In this document: positions 36,275 through 47,438 of the stretch, piece after piece | How the letters are laid out: every line of letters starts with the position of its first letter | Numbering within the stretch: position 1 is the stretch's first letter | From: DATKFM01 sp963810485 | Lineage (GTDB): Bacteria > Pseudomonadota > Alphaproteobacteria > Dongiales > Dongiaceae | DNA: 64,000 nucleotides | Direction of reading: 5' to 3' | Assembly: GCA_963810485.1 (NCBI GenBank) | Contig: CAWENQ010000003.1 | Location: 682,001 to 746,000 of the forward strand | The notes under the pieces: generated by a model | Told to the model about the DNA's origin: nothing | Databases searched by the model: none | What the model saw: the letters and a program-made list of their open reading frames with translations, nothing else | Position numbers and translations under genes: made by a program

Positions 36275-37819
36275 CTACTCCTGCGTGAACCAGCCGGAGA
36301 GCAGCGTATTTTCGCCGCCGTCGGGAGACCGTCCGGCCGTCTGGAGATCCGCTTGAAAATCCTGAACCAGCTTATCGACAGATGCTTCCATGACCGAGGT
36401 AAACGACGCGGGATAGATGCCCATCCAGAGGACCAGCAGGACCAGCGGCGCGAACACCACCTTCTCCCGCATATCCATATCCAGGATGTTCTTGAGTTCG
36501 GCCTTCACCAGTTCGCCGAAGATGATGCGCCGGTAGAGCCAGAGCATGTAGGCGGCGCCGAGGATGATGCCGGTGCAAGCCAGCGCGGCGACCCAGGTGT
36601 TCACCATGAACAGCCCGGTCATCACCAGGAACTCGCCGATGAAGCCGCTGGTCGCCGGCAGGCCGACGGAGGCCAGGGTGAACAGCATGAAAACCGCGGC
36701 ATAGACCGGCATCCGGTGCACCAGGCCGCCATAGGCATTGATCTCGCGGGTATGCATGCGGTCGTAGACGACGCCCACGCAGAGGAACAGCGCGCCGGAG
36801 ACGATGCCGTGGCTCAGCATCTGGAAGATCGCTCCCTGCACGCCCTGGACGTTGAAGGCGAAGATGCCGGCGGTGACGAAGCCCATATGGGCCACCGAGG
36901 AATAGGCGATCAGCTTCTTCATGTCCTCCTGCGCCAGGGCCACCAGCGAGGTGTAGATGACGGCAATCACGCTGAGCGCGAAGATCAGTGGCGCCAGATC
37001 GGCCGAGGCGAGCGGCAGCATCGGCAGCGAGAACCGCAGGAAACCATAGGCGCCAATCTTCAGCAGCACTCCGGCCAGGATGACCGAGCCCGCCGTGGGC
37101 GCTTCGACGTGCGCGTCCGGCAGCCAAGTATGCACCGGCCACATCGGCACTTTCACCGCGAAGGACGCCAGGAAGGCCAGCCACAGCCAGGTCTGCATGC
37201 CCGGGGCGAACGGATAGCTCATCAGCGTCGGGATATCGGTCGTCCCCACCTCGAAATACATGGCGAGGATGGCGACCAGCATGAGCACGGAGCCCAGCAG
37301 CGTATAGAGGAAGAACTTGAACGCGGAATAGACCCGCCGCGCCCCGCCCCAGACGCCGATGATCAGGAACATCGGGATCAGCACGCCTTCGAAGAACATG
37401 TAGAAGACGATGAAATCCAGGGCGCAGAAGGTGCCGACCATCAGCGTTTCCAGGATCAGGAACGCCGCCATGTACTCGCGCACGCGGTTCTGGATCGATT
37501 CCCAGCTCGCCAGGATGCAGACCGGCGTCAGCAGGGTCGACAGCAGCACGAACATCATGGAGATGCCGTCCACCCCCATGCGATAGCCGATCTTGAAGGC
37601 CGGCAGCCACTCGGCCTGCTCTTCGAACTGGAAGCCGGGATTGCCGGTATCGAAGTCGAACCAGATGAACAGCGAGATGATGAAGGTGATCAGCGACGTC
37701 CACAGCGCGGCATAGCGGCTGTTGCGCGCCACCGATATGGGATCGCCGTTGATCAGCAGGATGCCGACCGCGCCGATCAGCGGCAGGAAGGTGATGGTCG
37801 AAAGGATAGGCCAGTCCAT
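36275..37819 (-). CDS. nuoM: NADH-quinone oxidoreductase subunit M
   Basis: Antiporter-like proton-pumping subunit of complex I, 514 residues with about fourteen membrane helices. The signature KVPMWPVHTWLPDAHVEAPTAGSVILAG and the LVALAQEDMKKLIAYSSVAHMG segment are present. It lies 3 bases after nuoL. Confidence 0.97.
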   Translation of the reverse strand: MDWPILSTITFLPLIGAVGILLINGDPISVARNSRYAALWTSLITFIISLFIWFDFDTGNPGFQFEEQAEWLPAFKIGYRMGVDGISMMFVLLSTLLTPVCILASWESIQNRVREYMAAFLILETLMVGTFCALDFIVFYMFFEGVLIPMFLIIGVWGGARRVYSAFKFFLYTLLGSVLMLVAILAMYFEVGTTDIPTLMSYPFAPGMQTWLWLAFLASFAVKVPMWPVHTWLPDAHVEAPTAGSVILAGVLLKIGAYGFLRFSLPMLPLASADLAPLIFALSVIAVIYTSLVALAQEDMKKLIAYSSVAHMGFVTAGIFAFNVQGVQGAIFQMLSHGIVSGALFLCVGVVYDRMHTREINAYGGLVHRMPVYAAVFMLFTLASVGLPATSGFIGEFLVMTGLFMVNTWVAALACTGIILGAAYMLWLYRRIIFGELVKAELKNILDMDMREKVVFAPLVLLVLWMGIYPASFTSVMEASVDKLVQDFQADLQTAGRSPDGGENTLLSGWFTQE

Positions 37820-37822
37820 CGC

Positions 37823-39769
37823 TTACCTGCCGTGCGCAAACAGATACCAGGTCAACAGCGCCACGACACCGATCAACATGGCGAAGGCATAGTGATAGAC
37901 ATAGCCGCTCTGCAGCCGTCCGGCGCGCCGGGCCATCTGCAGCGTCGCGGCGGCAACGCCATCCGGCCCGACGCCGTCGATGATGGCGCCGTCGCCGGAT
38001 TTCCACAGGCCGCGGCCGAGCAGGTGTGCCGGCCGCACGAATAGCCAGTCATAGAGTTCGTCGAAGTACCACTTGTTCAGGAACAGCAGGTAGACCGGGC
38101 GGAACATCGTGGCCACGAGCCCAGGCAGCGACGGCATGGCGATGTAGAAGACATAGGCCAAGCCGATGCCGGCCACGGCAACGACAAGGGGCGCCCATTT
38201 GACCCACGTCGGCGCGTGGTGGGCAGCCTCCAGGGCATGATGGTGGGGCTCGGCCGGAATGGACGCCGCCCAGAAATGCTCGAGGCCCTCGCCGACGAAG
38301 CCTGACTGGAAGGCAAAGCCGGCGAACACGGCCCCCGCGGCCAACACCACCAGCGGCGCCAGCATGATCCAGGGCGATTCATGGGCATGCTCGAGCGTAT
38401 GGTGATCCGCCCGCGATGGGCCATGGAAGGTCATGAACAACAGGCGCCAGGAGTAGAACGCAGTCAGGAAGGCCGCGATCACGCCCAGCCAGAAGGCATA
38501 GCTGCCGACGCCGCTATGGGCGCCCCAGGCCGCCTCGAGGATCACGTCCTTGGAATAAAAGCCGGCAAAGCCGAACACGCCGGGAATGCCGATGCCGCCG
38601 AGGGCCAGGCTGCCGATCCACATCAGCGCATAGGTATAGGGGACCAGCTTGTAGATGCCGCCCATCTTGCGCATGTCCTGCTCGCCGGACATGGCGTGGA
38701 TCACCGAACCGGCGCCGAGGAACAGCAGCGCCTTGAAGAAGGCGTGGGTGAATAGGTGGAACATCGCCGCGCCATAGGCGGAAACGCCGGCGGCGAAGAA
38801 CATGTAGCCGAGCTGGCTGCAGGTCGAATAGGCGATGACCCGCTTGATGTCGTTCTGGCACAGGCCGACGGTGGCCGCGAAGATCGCCGTGGTGGCACCG
38901 ATAAACGTGACGACTTCCAGCGCGAAGGGCGCCTGCTCGAACATCGGCGACAGGCGGCAGACCATGAACACGCCGGCCGTCACCATGGTGGCCGCATGGA
39001 TCAGGGCGGAAACCGGGGTCGGGCCTTCCATCGCGTCGGGCAGCCAGGTGTGCAGCAGGATCTGCGCCGACTTGCCCATGGCGCCGATGAACAGCAGCAG
39101 GCACAGCGTCGTCATGATGTCGAACTGCTGGCCCAGGAACTCCATGGAGGCGCCCGCCTTGCTTGGCGCGGCCGCGAACACCGTGTTGAAATCCACGGAG
39201 TTGAAAATCATGAACACGCCCATGATGCCGAGGGCGAAGCCGAAATCGCCGACGCGATTGACCAGGAACGCCTTGATCGCCGCGGCATTGGCCGAGGGAC
39301 GGTCGTACCAGAAGCCGATCAGCAGGTAGGAGCAGAGGCCGACGCCCTCCCAGCCGAAGAACATCTGCATGAAATTATCGGCGGTCACCAGCATCAGCAT
39401 GCAAAAGGTGAACAGGCTGAGGTAGGACATGAACCTGGGTATCGAATGATCGTGGGACATGTAGCCGACGGAATAGACATGGACCATCGACGACACGCCA
39501 CTGACCACCACCAGCATCACGGCCGTGAGATTGTCGACCCGGATCGCCCAGGACGCCTCGAAGGCACCGCTGTCGAACCAGGTGAACAGCTCGGTGGTGC
39601 GCGCATTGCCGTTGTAGATGACATCGACAAAGGCGATGACCGCCAACAGCGCCGACAACAGCATGAAGCTGCAGGTCACCCATTGGGCGCCCCGGTCGCC
39701 GATCATGCGGCCAAAAAGGCCCGCGATGATGGCGCCCGCCAGCGGCAGGAATACGAGGGCTACATCCAT
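37823..39769 (-). CDS. nuoL: NADH-quinone oxidoreductase subunit L
   Basis: Largest antiporter-like pumping subunit, 648 residues. Features are the SMVHVYSVGYMSHD region, LLIGFWY, the core LLHTWLPDAMEGPTPVSALIHAATMVTAG and a long C-terminal part that in complex I includes the lateral helix. A His-rich periplasm-facing stretch (HHALEAAHHAP) occurs near residue 510. It starts 4 bases after nuoK. Confidence 0.97.
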   Translation of the reverse strand: MDVALVFLPLAGAIIAGLFGRMIGDRGAQWVTCSFMLLSALLAVIAFVDVIYNGNARTTELFTWFDSGAFEASWAIRVDNLTAVMLVVVSGVSSMVHVYSVGYMSHDHSIPRFMSYLSLFTFCMLMLVTADNFMQMFFGWEGVGLCSYLLIGFWYDRPSANAAAIKAFLVNRVGDFGFALGIMGVFMIFNSVDFNTVFAAAPSKAGASMEFLGQQFDIMTTLCLLLFIGAMGKSAQILLHTWLPDAMEGPTPVSALIHAATMVTAGVFMVCRLSPMFEQAPFALEVVTFIGATTAIFAATVGLCQNDIKRVIAYSTCSQLGYMFFAAGVSAYGAAMFHLFTHAFFKALLFLGAGSVIHAMSGEQDMRKMGGIYKLVPYTYALMWIGSLALGGIGIPGVFGFAGFYSKDVILEAAWGAHSGVGSYAFWLGVIAAFLTAFYSWRLLFMTFHGPSRADHHTLEHAHESPWIMLAPLVVLAAGAVFAGFAFQSGFVGEGLEHFWAASIPAEPHHHALEAAHHAPTWVKWAPLVVAVAGIGLAYVFYIAMPSLPGLVATMFRPVYLLFLNKWYFDELYDWLFVRPAHLLGRGLWKSGDGAIIDGVGPDGVAAATLQMARRAGRLQSGYVYHYAFAMLIGVVALLTWYLFAHGR

Positions 39770-39773
39770 CGCC

Positions 39774-40085
39774 TCAGCCCTTCATCATATTGATGTCTTC
39801 AACCGCGATGGAGCCGCGGTTGCGGAAATAGACCACCAGGATCGCCAGGCCGATGGCGGCCTCCGCCGCCGCGACGGTCAGCACGAACATGGCGAAGACC
39901 TGCCCAAGCAGGTTGCCCAGGTGGGTGGAGAAGGCGACAAAGTTGATGTTCACCGCCAGCAGCATCAATTCGACGGACATCAGGATGATGATGACGTTCT
40001 TCCGGTTCAGGAAGATGCCGAAGATGCCGAGCGTGAAGAGGATCGCGGCGACCGTCAGGTAGTGTTCCAGACCGATGGGGGCCAT
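39774..40085 (-). CDS. nuoK: NADH-quinone oxidoreductase subunit K
   Basis: Three-helix membrane subunit of complex I, 103 residues, with the conserved Glu-containing helices (SVELMLLAVN and AAAEAAIGLAIL). The ATG at 40085 shares one base with the nuoJ stop (TGATG), so a longer upstream frame is rejected. Confidence 0.96.
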   Translation of the reverse strand: MAPIGLEHYLTVAAILFTLGIFGIFLNRKNVIIILMSVELMLLAVNINFVAFSTHLGNLLGQVFAMFVLTVAAAEAAIGLAILVVYFRNRGSIAVEDINMMKG

Positions 40086-40696
40086 CAGATACCGCTCCCG
40101 CTTTGGACTTTGCGGACTTCCAGGGTGTCTTCCCTGTGGCGGCCAACCTGGGCGCTGATCGACTGGCGCCGCACGCCCTCGCGCTGGCGTAGCGTCAGCA
40201 CGATGGCGCCGATCATGGCCACCAGCAGGATCAAGCCGGCGGCCTGGAACAGATAGAAGTACCGGGTATAGAGGATGAGACCGAGGGCATGGGTGTTGGT
40301 CATTGCGGGATCGGTGGAAATGGCCGGCACGTTGCCGCTCATCGTTGGCGCGGCCTGCCACGCCGTGAATCCGATGCCCAGTTCGATCAGCAGCACCACG
40401 CCGACCAGGGCGCCGATCGGCGAATAGCGCAGGAAGCCCTCGCGCAGCTCGACGAAATTGATGTCGAGCATCATCACAACGAAGAGGAATAGCACTGCGA
40501 CGGCGCCGACATAGACGACCACGAGGATCATCGCCAGGAACTCGGCGCCCATGAGCACGAACAGCCCGGCGGAGGAGAAGAATGCCAGGATCAGGAACAG
40601 CACGGAATGCACGGGATTGCGCGCGGAGATCACCATGGCGCCGGCAATGACGCTGATGACCGCGAACAGATAGAAGGCGAGCGTCTGGATAATCAT
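40085..40696 (-). CDS. nuoJ: NADH-quinone oxidoreductase subunit J
   Basis: Five-helix membrane subunit of complex I, 203 residues. FYLFAVISVIAGAMVISARNPVHSVLFLI and GAEFLAMILVVVYVGAVAVLFLFVVMML are the typical helices, including the pi-bulge region of helix 3. A 45-base gap separates it from nuoI, the longest gap between nuoJ and its neighbours. Confidence 0.96.
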   Translation of the reverse strand: MIIQTLAFYLFAVISVIAGAMVISARNPVHSVLFLILAFFSSAGLFVLMGAEFLAMILVVVYVGAVAVLFLFVVMMLDINFVELREGFLRYSPIGALVGVVLLIELGIGFTAWQAAPTMSGNVPAISTDPAMTNTHALGLILYTRYFYLFQAAGLILLVAMIGAIVLTLRQREGVRRQSISAQVGRHREDTLEVRKVQSGSGI

Positions 40697-40741
40697 CGCC
40701 TGCGCCTGACCCCTTCCCCTTTCAATCCCGTCTGCCGGCGC

Positions 40742-41230
40742 CTAGCGATAGGGCGCGTCGAGCGACAGGTTGTTGGCGATCTCCGATTCCCAGCGGTCGC
40801 CGTTCGCCAGCAGTTTCTCTTTGTTGTAGAAGAGTTCCTCACGGGTTTCCGTGGCGAACTCGAAATTCGGGCCTTCGACGATGGCATCCACCGGGCAGGC
40901 CTCCTGGCACAGGCCGCAATAGATGCATTTCGTCATGTCGATGTCATAGCGGGTGGTGCGGCGGCTGCCATCTTCGCGCGGCTCGGCCTCGATGGTGATT
41001 GCCTGCGCCGGGCACACGGCCTCGCAGAGCTTGCAGGCGATGCAGCGCTCTTCGCCGTTGGGATAGCGGCGTAGGACATGCTCGCCGCGGAAGCGCGGGC
41101 TGAGCGGGCCTTTTTCGTAGGGATAGTTGATCGTCACCGGCTTCTTGAACATGTAGCGGGTGGTCAGGAACAAGCCGGAGACCAGCTCCTTCAGCAGCAG
41201 TGATTTCAATCCGCGCGAGATAGAGCCCAT
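40742..41230 (-). CDS. nuoI: NADH-quinone oxidoreductase subunit I
   Basis: Peripheral-arm ferredoxin-like subunit carrying clusters N6a and N6b. The 162 residues have two complete 4Fe-4S motifs, CIACKLCEAVCP and CIYCGLCQEACP, preceded by an N-terminal amphipathic helix. It lies 10 bases after nuoH. Confidence 0.97.
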   Translation of the reverse strand: MGSISRGLKSLLLKELVSGLFLTTRYMFKKPVTINYPYEKGPLSPRFRGEHVLRRYPNGEERCIACKLCEAVCPAQAITIEAEPREDGSRRTTRYDIDMTKCIYCGLCQEACPVDAIVEGPNFEFATETREELFYNKEKLLANGDRWESEIANNLSLDAPYR

Positions 41231-41240
41231 GGCGTTCTCC

Positions 41241-42290
41241 TCACAGCGCCGGGTTCTTGCCGACCAGCAGGACGATGCCCGCTGTCAACACAACCCAGAA
41301 AAGAGACAACGGCAGAAAGACCTTCCAGCCCAGCCGCATGAGTTGATCGTAGCGGTAGCGCGGAAAGGTGGCGCGCACCAGCAGGAACAGGAACAGCACG
41401 AAGCTGATCTTGCCGAAGAACCAGACCCAGCCGGGGATGAAGTCCAGGAAATCGAATGGCGGCTGCCATCCGCCCAGGAACAGGATGGTGGTCATCGCGC
41501 TCATCAGGATCATGTTCGCGTATTCGCCGAGGAAGAACAGGCCGAAGCTCATGGACGAATATTCGGAAAAATAACCAGCGACCAGCTCGGCTTCCGCTTC
41601 CGGCAGATCAAAGGGGGCGCGATTGGTTTCCGCGAGGCCGGAGATGAAGAAGATCACCGCCATCGGCAGCAGCAGGCCAAAGTTATTGAAGATGTACCAA
41701 TGCCAGAAGCCGCCGCCCTGGCTCTCGACGATGACGTTCAAGTTGAGCGAGCCGGCGCAGAGCAGGACGGTGATGATCACGAAGCCGATGGAGACTTCAT
41801 AGGACACCATCTGCGCCGCGGAACGCAAGCCGCCGAGGAACGGGTACTTCGAATTGCTGGCCCAACCGGCCATGATGATGCCGTAGACGCCGAGCGACGA
41901 GATGGCGAAGAGATAGAGGATGCCCACATTGATGTTGGACAGCACGGTCTGGGCACCGAACGGAATCACCGCCCAGGCCACCAGAGCCAGAACGAAGGTG
42001 ATCATCGGCGCTATGAGAAAAACCACACGGTTGGCGCCGGTGGGGATGATGGTTTCCTTGGCCACCAGCTTGATGCCGTCGGCGATTGGCTGCAGCAGGC
42101 CGAACGGCCCCACCACATTCGGTCCCTTGCGAAGCTGCACCTTGGCGATGACTTTGCGCTCGGCATAGGTCAGATAGGCGACGCAGAGCAGCAACGGCAC
42201 GACGATGCACAGGATGTAGACGACGATCAGGATCCCCTGCCCGACCGGGGTCGTCGTAAAATCCGACAGCGATGTCAGAAGACTATCCAT
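41241..42290 (-). CDS. nuoH: NADH-quinone oxidoreductase subunit H
   Basis: Membrane subunit forming the quinone chamber with NuoB and NuoD, 349 residues with eight helices. YAERKVIAKVQLRKGPNVVGPFGLLQPIADGIKL and AETNRAPFDLPEAEAELVAGY are the hallmark loops. The start overlaps nuoG by 8 bases. Confidence 0.97.
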   Translation of the reverse strand: MDSLLTSLSDFTTTPVGQGILIVVYILCIVVPLLLCVAYLTYAERKVIAKVQLRKGPNVVGPFGLLQPIADGIKLVAKETIIPTGANRVVFLIAPMITFVLALVAWAVIPFGAQTVLSNINVGILYLFAISSLGVYGIIMAGWASNSKYPFLGGLRSAAQMVSYEVSIGFVIITVLLCAGSLNLNVIVESQGGGFWHWYIFNNFGLLLPMAVIFFISGLAETNRAPFDLPEAEAELVAGYFSEYSSMSFGLFFLGEYANMILMSAMTTILFLGGWQPPFDFLDFIPGWVWFFGKISFVLFLFLLVRATFPRYRYDQLMRLGWKVFLPLSLFWVVLTAGIVLLVGKNPAL

Positions 42291-44346
42291 GGGTGCCCGT
42301 CTTCTGCGTCTGTCCGGCGCCGAAGGCTTCCGTGCATTGCGCCATGGTCTCGGAGGCTCGGCTGATGGGATCGGTCATGTAGAAATTGGCGATCGGCATC
42401 GCGAACGGCGCCGCTTCGATGTTGCCCGGCTGTCCGAATTCGGCCCAGGACGCCGGCTGCACCGCATCCAGCTCCTGGAACCGGGGAATGGCGGCAAACA
42501 AGCGCCGCTGGAGCTGGCCGATGCTATCAAAGGGCAAGCGCCGGCCCAGCACGTCCGACAAAGCGCGGATGATCGTCCAATCCTCGCGGGCGTCGCCCGG
42601 CGGGAAGGCCGCCAGCGTCGTGCGCTGCACGCGGCCTTCGGTGTTCACATACGTCGCCGATTTCTCCGTGTAGGCGGCACCCGGCAGGATGACATCGGCG
42701 CGGTGAGCGCCGGCATCGCCATGGTGGCCCTGGTAGATGACAAAAGCTTTGCCGAGCTTGCTCGTGTCGAACTCATCGGCGCCAAGCAGATAGACGACCT
42801 CGATCTCGCCCTTGCCTGCGCCGGCAAGAATGCCGGCCACGTCGCGGCCGCCGGTTGTTGGAACAAAGCCGACTTCGAGGCCACCGGCGCGTCCGGCGGC
42901 GAGATGGAGCAGGTTGAAGCCGTTCCAGCCTTCGCGCACCAGACCGCAAGCCTGCGCTGCGCGCTGGGCAAGATTATGTATCGCCGCGCCGTCTGGCCGC
43001 CGTAGCGCACCCGCGCCGAGGATCAGCATCGGGTTCTTCGCCGCCTTCAGCACCTCGGCGAATTTGTGCCGGCCATCCGCAATCTCCGCCAGGGTCTGCG
43101 GCCCGGCGCCCAGATGCTCGTACTTGTAGGTCAGGTCCAGCTTCGGCCCGATCACGCCGATCTTCACGCCGCCTTGGAGGAAACGTTTGCGGATGCGGGC
43201 GTTGATGATCGGCGCCTCCAGGCGCGGATTGCTGCCGACGATGAGGATGGCGTCGGCCTGGTCGATTCCGGCGATGCCCGTGTTGAACAGATAGCCCGCG
43301 CGCTGCCGCGGATCGATTATGGCGCCATCCTGGCGGCAATCGATATTCGGCGAGCCGAGCGCGCCCATCAATTCCTTGAGTGCGAACATGGCCTCGACAT
43401 CGGCGTGGTCGCCGGCGATGGCAGCGATGCGGTGCCCGGCCACGCCTTGGAGGCGCTTGGCGATGGCGCTGAACGCCTCGTCCCAGCTTGCCGGCTGCAG
43501 CTTGCCGTCTCGGCGCACATAGGGCCGGTCCAACCGCTGCCGCTTCAGCCCGTCGCAGGCGAAGCGCGTCTTGTCGGATATCCATTCCTCGTTCACCGCC
43601 TCGTTCAGGCGCGGCAGGACGCGCATGACTTCGTTACCGCGCGTATCGACGCGGATGGCGCTGCCGACCGCATCCATCACATCGATGCTCTCGGTTTTCT
43701 TCAGTTCCCAGGGCCGCGCCATGAAGGCATAGGGCTTCGAGGTCAGCGCGCCCACGGGGCAAAGGTCGATGATGTTCGCCGACAGCTCGGAGCTCAGCGT
43801 CTTCTGAACGTAGGTGGTGACTTCCATATGCTCGCCGCGGCCGGTGGCGCCCAGCTCCTCAACGCCGGCAACCTCGGTAGAGAAGCGGATGCAGCGGGTG
43901 CAATGGATGCAGCGCGTCATCTCGGTCTTGACCAGCGGCCCGAAATCCTTGTCCTCGACGGCGCGCTTGTTCTCGCGATAGCGGCTTCGGTCGAAGCCAT
44001 AGGCCATCGCCTGATCCTGCAGGTCGCACTCGCCGCCCTGGTCGCAGATCGGGCAATCCAGCGGATGGTTGATCAGCAGGAATTCCATCACGCCGTTGCG
44101 CGCCTTCTTCACCGTCGGCGTATCGGTCTTGATCACCATGCCGTCGGCCACGGGCATTGCACAGGAAGCGATGGGCTTCGGCGACTTCTCCATCTCCACC
44201 AGGCACATTCGGCAATTGCCGGCGACCGACAGGCGCTCGTGATAGCAGAAGCGCGGGATCTCGGCGCCGGCCAGTTCGCAGGCCTGCAGCACGGTGATCC
44301 CCGCCGGGACTTCGATTTCCTTGCCGTCGATGGTCAGCTTGGGCAT
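42283..44346 (-). CDS. nuoG: NADH-quinone oxidoreductase subunit G
   Basis: Large Fe-S subunit of the peripheral arm, 687 residues. The N-terminal 2Fe-2S ligands (CYHERLSVAGNCRMC), the CPICDQGGECDLQD motif and the CIHCTRCIRF...CPVGALTSKPYAF clusters are all present, followed by the molybdopterin-oxidoreductase-like domain without a cofactor site. Frame intact. nuoF ends 10 bases upstream. Confidence 0.97.
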   Translation of the reverse strand: MPKLTIDGKEIEVPAGITVLQACELAGAEIPRFCYHERLSVAGNCRMCLVEMEKSPKPIASCAMPVADGMVIKTDTPTVKKARNGVMEFLLINHPLDCPICDQGGECDLQDQAMAYGFDRSRYRENKRAVEDKDFGPLVKTEMTRCIHCTRCIRFSTEVAGVEELGATGRGEHMEVTTYVQKTLSSELSANIIDLCPVGALTSKPYAFMARPWELKKTESIDVMDAVGSAIRVDTRGNEVMRVLPRLNEAVNEEWISDKTRFACDGLKRQRLDRPYVRRDGKLQPASWDEAFSAIAKRLQGVAGHRIAAIAGDHADVEAMFALKELMGALGSPNIDCRQDGAIIDPRQRAGYLFNTGIAGIDQADAILIVGSNPRLEAPIINARIRKRFLQGGVKIGVIGPKLDLTYKYEHLGAGPQTLAEIADGRHKFAEVLKAAKNPMLILGAGALRRPDGAAIHNLAQRAAQACGLVREGWNGFNLLHLAAGRAGGLEVGFVPTTGGRDVAGILAGAGKGEIEVVYLLGADEFDTSKLGKAFVIYQGHHGDAGAHRADVILPGAAYTEKSATYVNTEGRVQRTTLAAFPPGDAREDWTIIRALSDVLGRRLPFDSIGQLQRRLFAAIPRFQELDAVQPASWAEFGQPGNIEAAPFAMPIANFYMTDPISRASETMAQCTEAFGAGQTQKTGTHG

Positions 44347-44356
44347 GGGTCGTTCC

Positions 44357-45638
<1,282 letters not shown>

Positions 45639-45639
45639 G

Positions 45640-46263
45640 CTATTCCCCTGCCCCGGACTTGGCGCCCGATTTCAGCGTGGTCGGCCCGCCGACCGGTGCC
45701 GAAAACTGCCGGCCGCTCTGCGAGCCGATCGCCGGCTTCTCGCCCTTGGCGAGCCGGTCAAGCAGCGCCTCGAATTTCGCGGGATCTAGATCTTCGTAGA
45801 AATCGTCGTTGATCTGCACCGCCGGCGCATTGACGCAGGCGCCCAGACACTCGACTTCCATCAGCGAGAACATGCCGTCTGATGTCCGCTCCTTAAGGCC
45901 GATGCCCAGCTTGCGCTGGCACATCTTCGACAGATCGTCCGCGCCGCGCAGCCAGCAGGGCGTCGTGCGGCAGAGCTGGATATGATGCCGGCCGACCGGC
46001 TGCAGATTGAACATGCTGTAGAAGGTGGCCACCTCGTAGACGCGGATCGGCGCCATATCCAGCACCTCCGCCACATGATCCATCGCCGCGCGGGGCAGCC
46101 AGCCGTCATGCTGGCGCTGCGCCAGATCCAGCAGAGCGATCACGGCGCTGCCTTGCCGGCCTTCCGGATACTTCGCCATGAACTTCTTCGCCGTAGCGAG
46201 GCTATCCGGCGTGAAGGCGAAGCTGGCGGGCTGCACCGTTTCATTGGTGGTTGAAGCACTCAT
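45640..46263 (-). CDS. nuoE: NADH-quinone oxidoreductase subunit E
   Basis: Thioredoxin-like 2Fe-2S subunit (cluster N1a) of complex I, 207 residues. Ligands are visible in CRTTPCW and CLGACVNAP. A C-terminal extension of about 30 residues (SQSGRQFSAPVGGPTTLKSGAKSG) is common in alphaproteobacterial NuoE. The start overlaps nuoD by 4 bases. Confidence 0.96.
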   Translation of the reverse strand: MSASTTNETVQPASFAFTPDSLATAKKFMAKYPEGRQGSAVIALLDLAQRQHDGWLPRAAMDHVAEVLDMAPIRVYEVATFYSMFNLQPVGRHHIQLCRTTPCWLRGADDLSKMCQRKLGIGLKERTSDGMFSLMEVECLGACVNAPAVQINDDFYEDLDPAKFEALLDRLAKGEKPAIGSQSGRQFSAPVGGPTTLKSGAKSGAGE

Positions 46264-47438
46264 CGGTCGATCTCGCCGAAAACGATATCCATGGAGCCCA
46301 GGATGGCCACGGAGTCCGCCAGCATGTAGCCGCGGGAACAGAAATCGATGGCCTGCAGATGGGCAAAGCCCGGCGCGCGGATCTTGCAGCGGTACGGCTT
46401 GTTGCTGCCGTCGGACACCAGATAGACGCCGAACTCGCCCTTGGGCGCCTCGACCGCGGTGTAAGTCTCACCGGCCGGCACGTGGAAGCCCTCAGTATAG
46501 AGCTTGAAATGATGGATCAGCGCTTCCATCGAGCGCTTCATCTCGCCGCGCGGCGGCGGCGTGATCTTGCGGTCGATGGACGTGGCGGGACCGCCGGGCA
46601 TCTGGGCGATGCACTGCTTCACAATCTTCAGGCTCTGCTTCATCTCCTCGAACCGCACGAGATAGCGGTCATAGCAATCGCCGGTCTTGCCGATGGGAAT
46701 GTCGAAATCCATCTTGTCGTAGACCATGTAGGGCTGCGCCTTGCGCAGGTCCCACGGCACGCCGGAGGCGCGCAGCATCGGGCCGGTAAAGCCCCAATCC
46801 ATCGCCTGCTCAGCCGTCACCTTGCCGATATCGACGAGCCGCTGCTTGAAGATGCGGTTCTCCGTCAGCAGCGCGTCCATGTCGTCCATCACCGCCGGGA
46901 ATTTTTCCGCCCAGGCGGCGATATCATCGAGGATGCCCGCCGGCAGATCCTGGTGCACACCGCCGGGCCGGTAGTAGGCCGCATGCAGCCGGGCGCCGCT
47001 GACGCGCTCATAGAATTCCATCAGCAGTTCCCGCTGCTCGAACGCCCAGAGGAACGGAGTCATGGCGCCCACATCCATGGCGTAGGCGGGAATGTTCAGG
47101 AGATGGTTGAGGATGCGAGTGATCTCGTCGAACAGCACGCGGATATACTGGCCGCGGGCCGGCACCTCGATCCCCAGCAGTTTCTCGACCGCCAGGACGA
47201 AGGCGTGCTCCTGGCACATCGGCGAGACGTAATCGAGCCGGTCGAAGTACGGGATCGCCTGGATGTAAGTCTTGTACTCGATCAGCTTCTCTGTGCCCCG
47301 GTGTAACAGGCCGATATGCGGGTCGAGCCGCTCGACGATTTCGCCATCCATCTCCATGACCAGACGCAGCACGCCGTGGGCCGCGGGATGCTGCGGCCCG
47401 AAATTCACGGTCATTGGCTTGATCTGGACTTCGGCCAT
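46260..47438 (-). CDS. nuoD: NADH-quinone oxidoreductase subunit D
   Basis: Hydrogenase-like large subunit forming part of the quinone-binding site, 392 residues. FGPQHPAAHGVLRLV near the N-terminus, GLLHRGTEKLIE and the C-terminal HLQAIDFCSRGYMLADSVAILGSMDIVFGEIDR are family hallmarks. NuoC is a separate gene here, and the two share one base at their boundary. Confidence 0.97.
   Translation of the reverse strand: MAEVQIKPMTVNFGPQHPAAHGVLRLVMEMDGEIVERLDPHIGLLHRGTEKLIEYKTYIQAIPYFDRLDYVSPMCQEHAFVLAVEKLLGIEVPARGQYIRVLFDEITRILNHLLNIPAYAMDVGAMTPFLWAFEQRELLMEFYERVSGARLHAAYYRPGGVHQDLPAGILDDIAAWAEKFPAVMDDMDALLTENRIFKQRLVDIGKVTAEQAMDWGFTGPMLRASGVPWDLRKAQPYMVYDKMDFDIPIGKTGDCYDRYLVRFEEMKQSLKIVKQCIAQMPGGPATSIDRKITPPPRGEMKRSMEALIHHFKLYTEGFHVPAGETYTAVEAPKGEFGVYLVSDGSNKPYRCKIRAPGFAHLQAIDFCSRGYMLADSVAILGSMDIVFGEIDR

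Noticed and set aside
36353..38044. A plus-strand frame of 563 codons rich in His, Gln and Asp opposite nuoM
   Set aside because: The composition is the complement of hydrophobic membrane codons; similar shadows occur opposite nuoL and nuoH.
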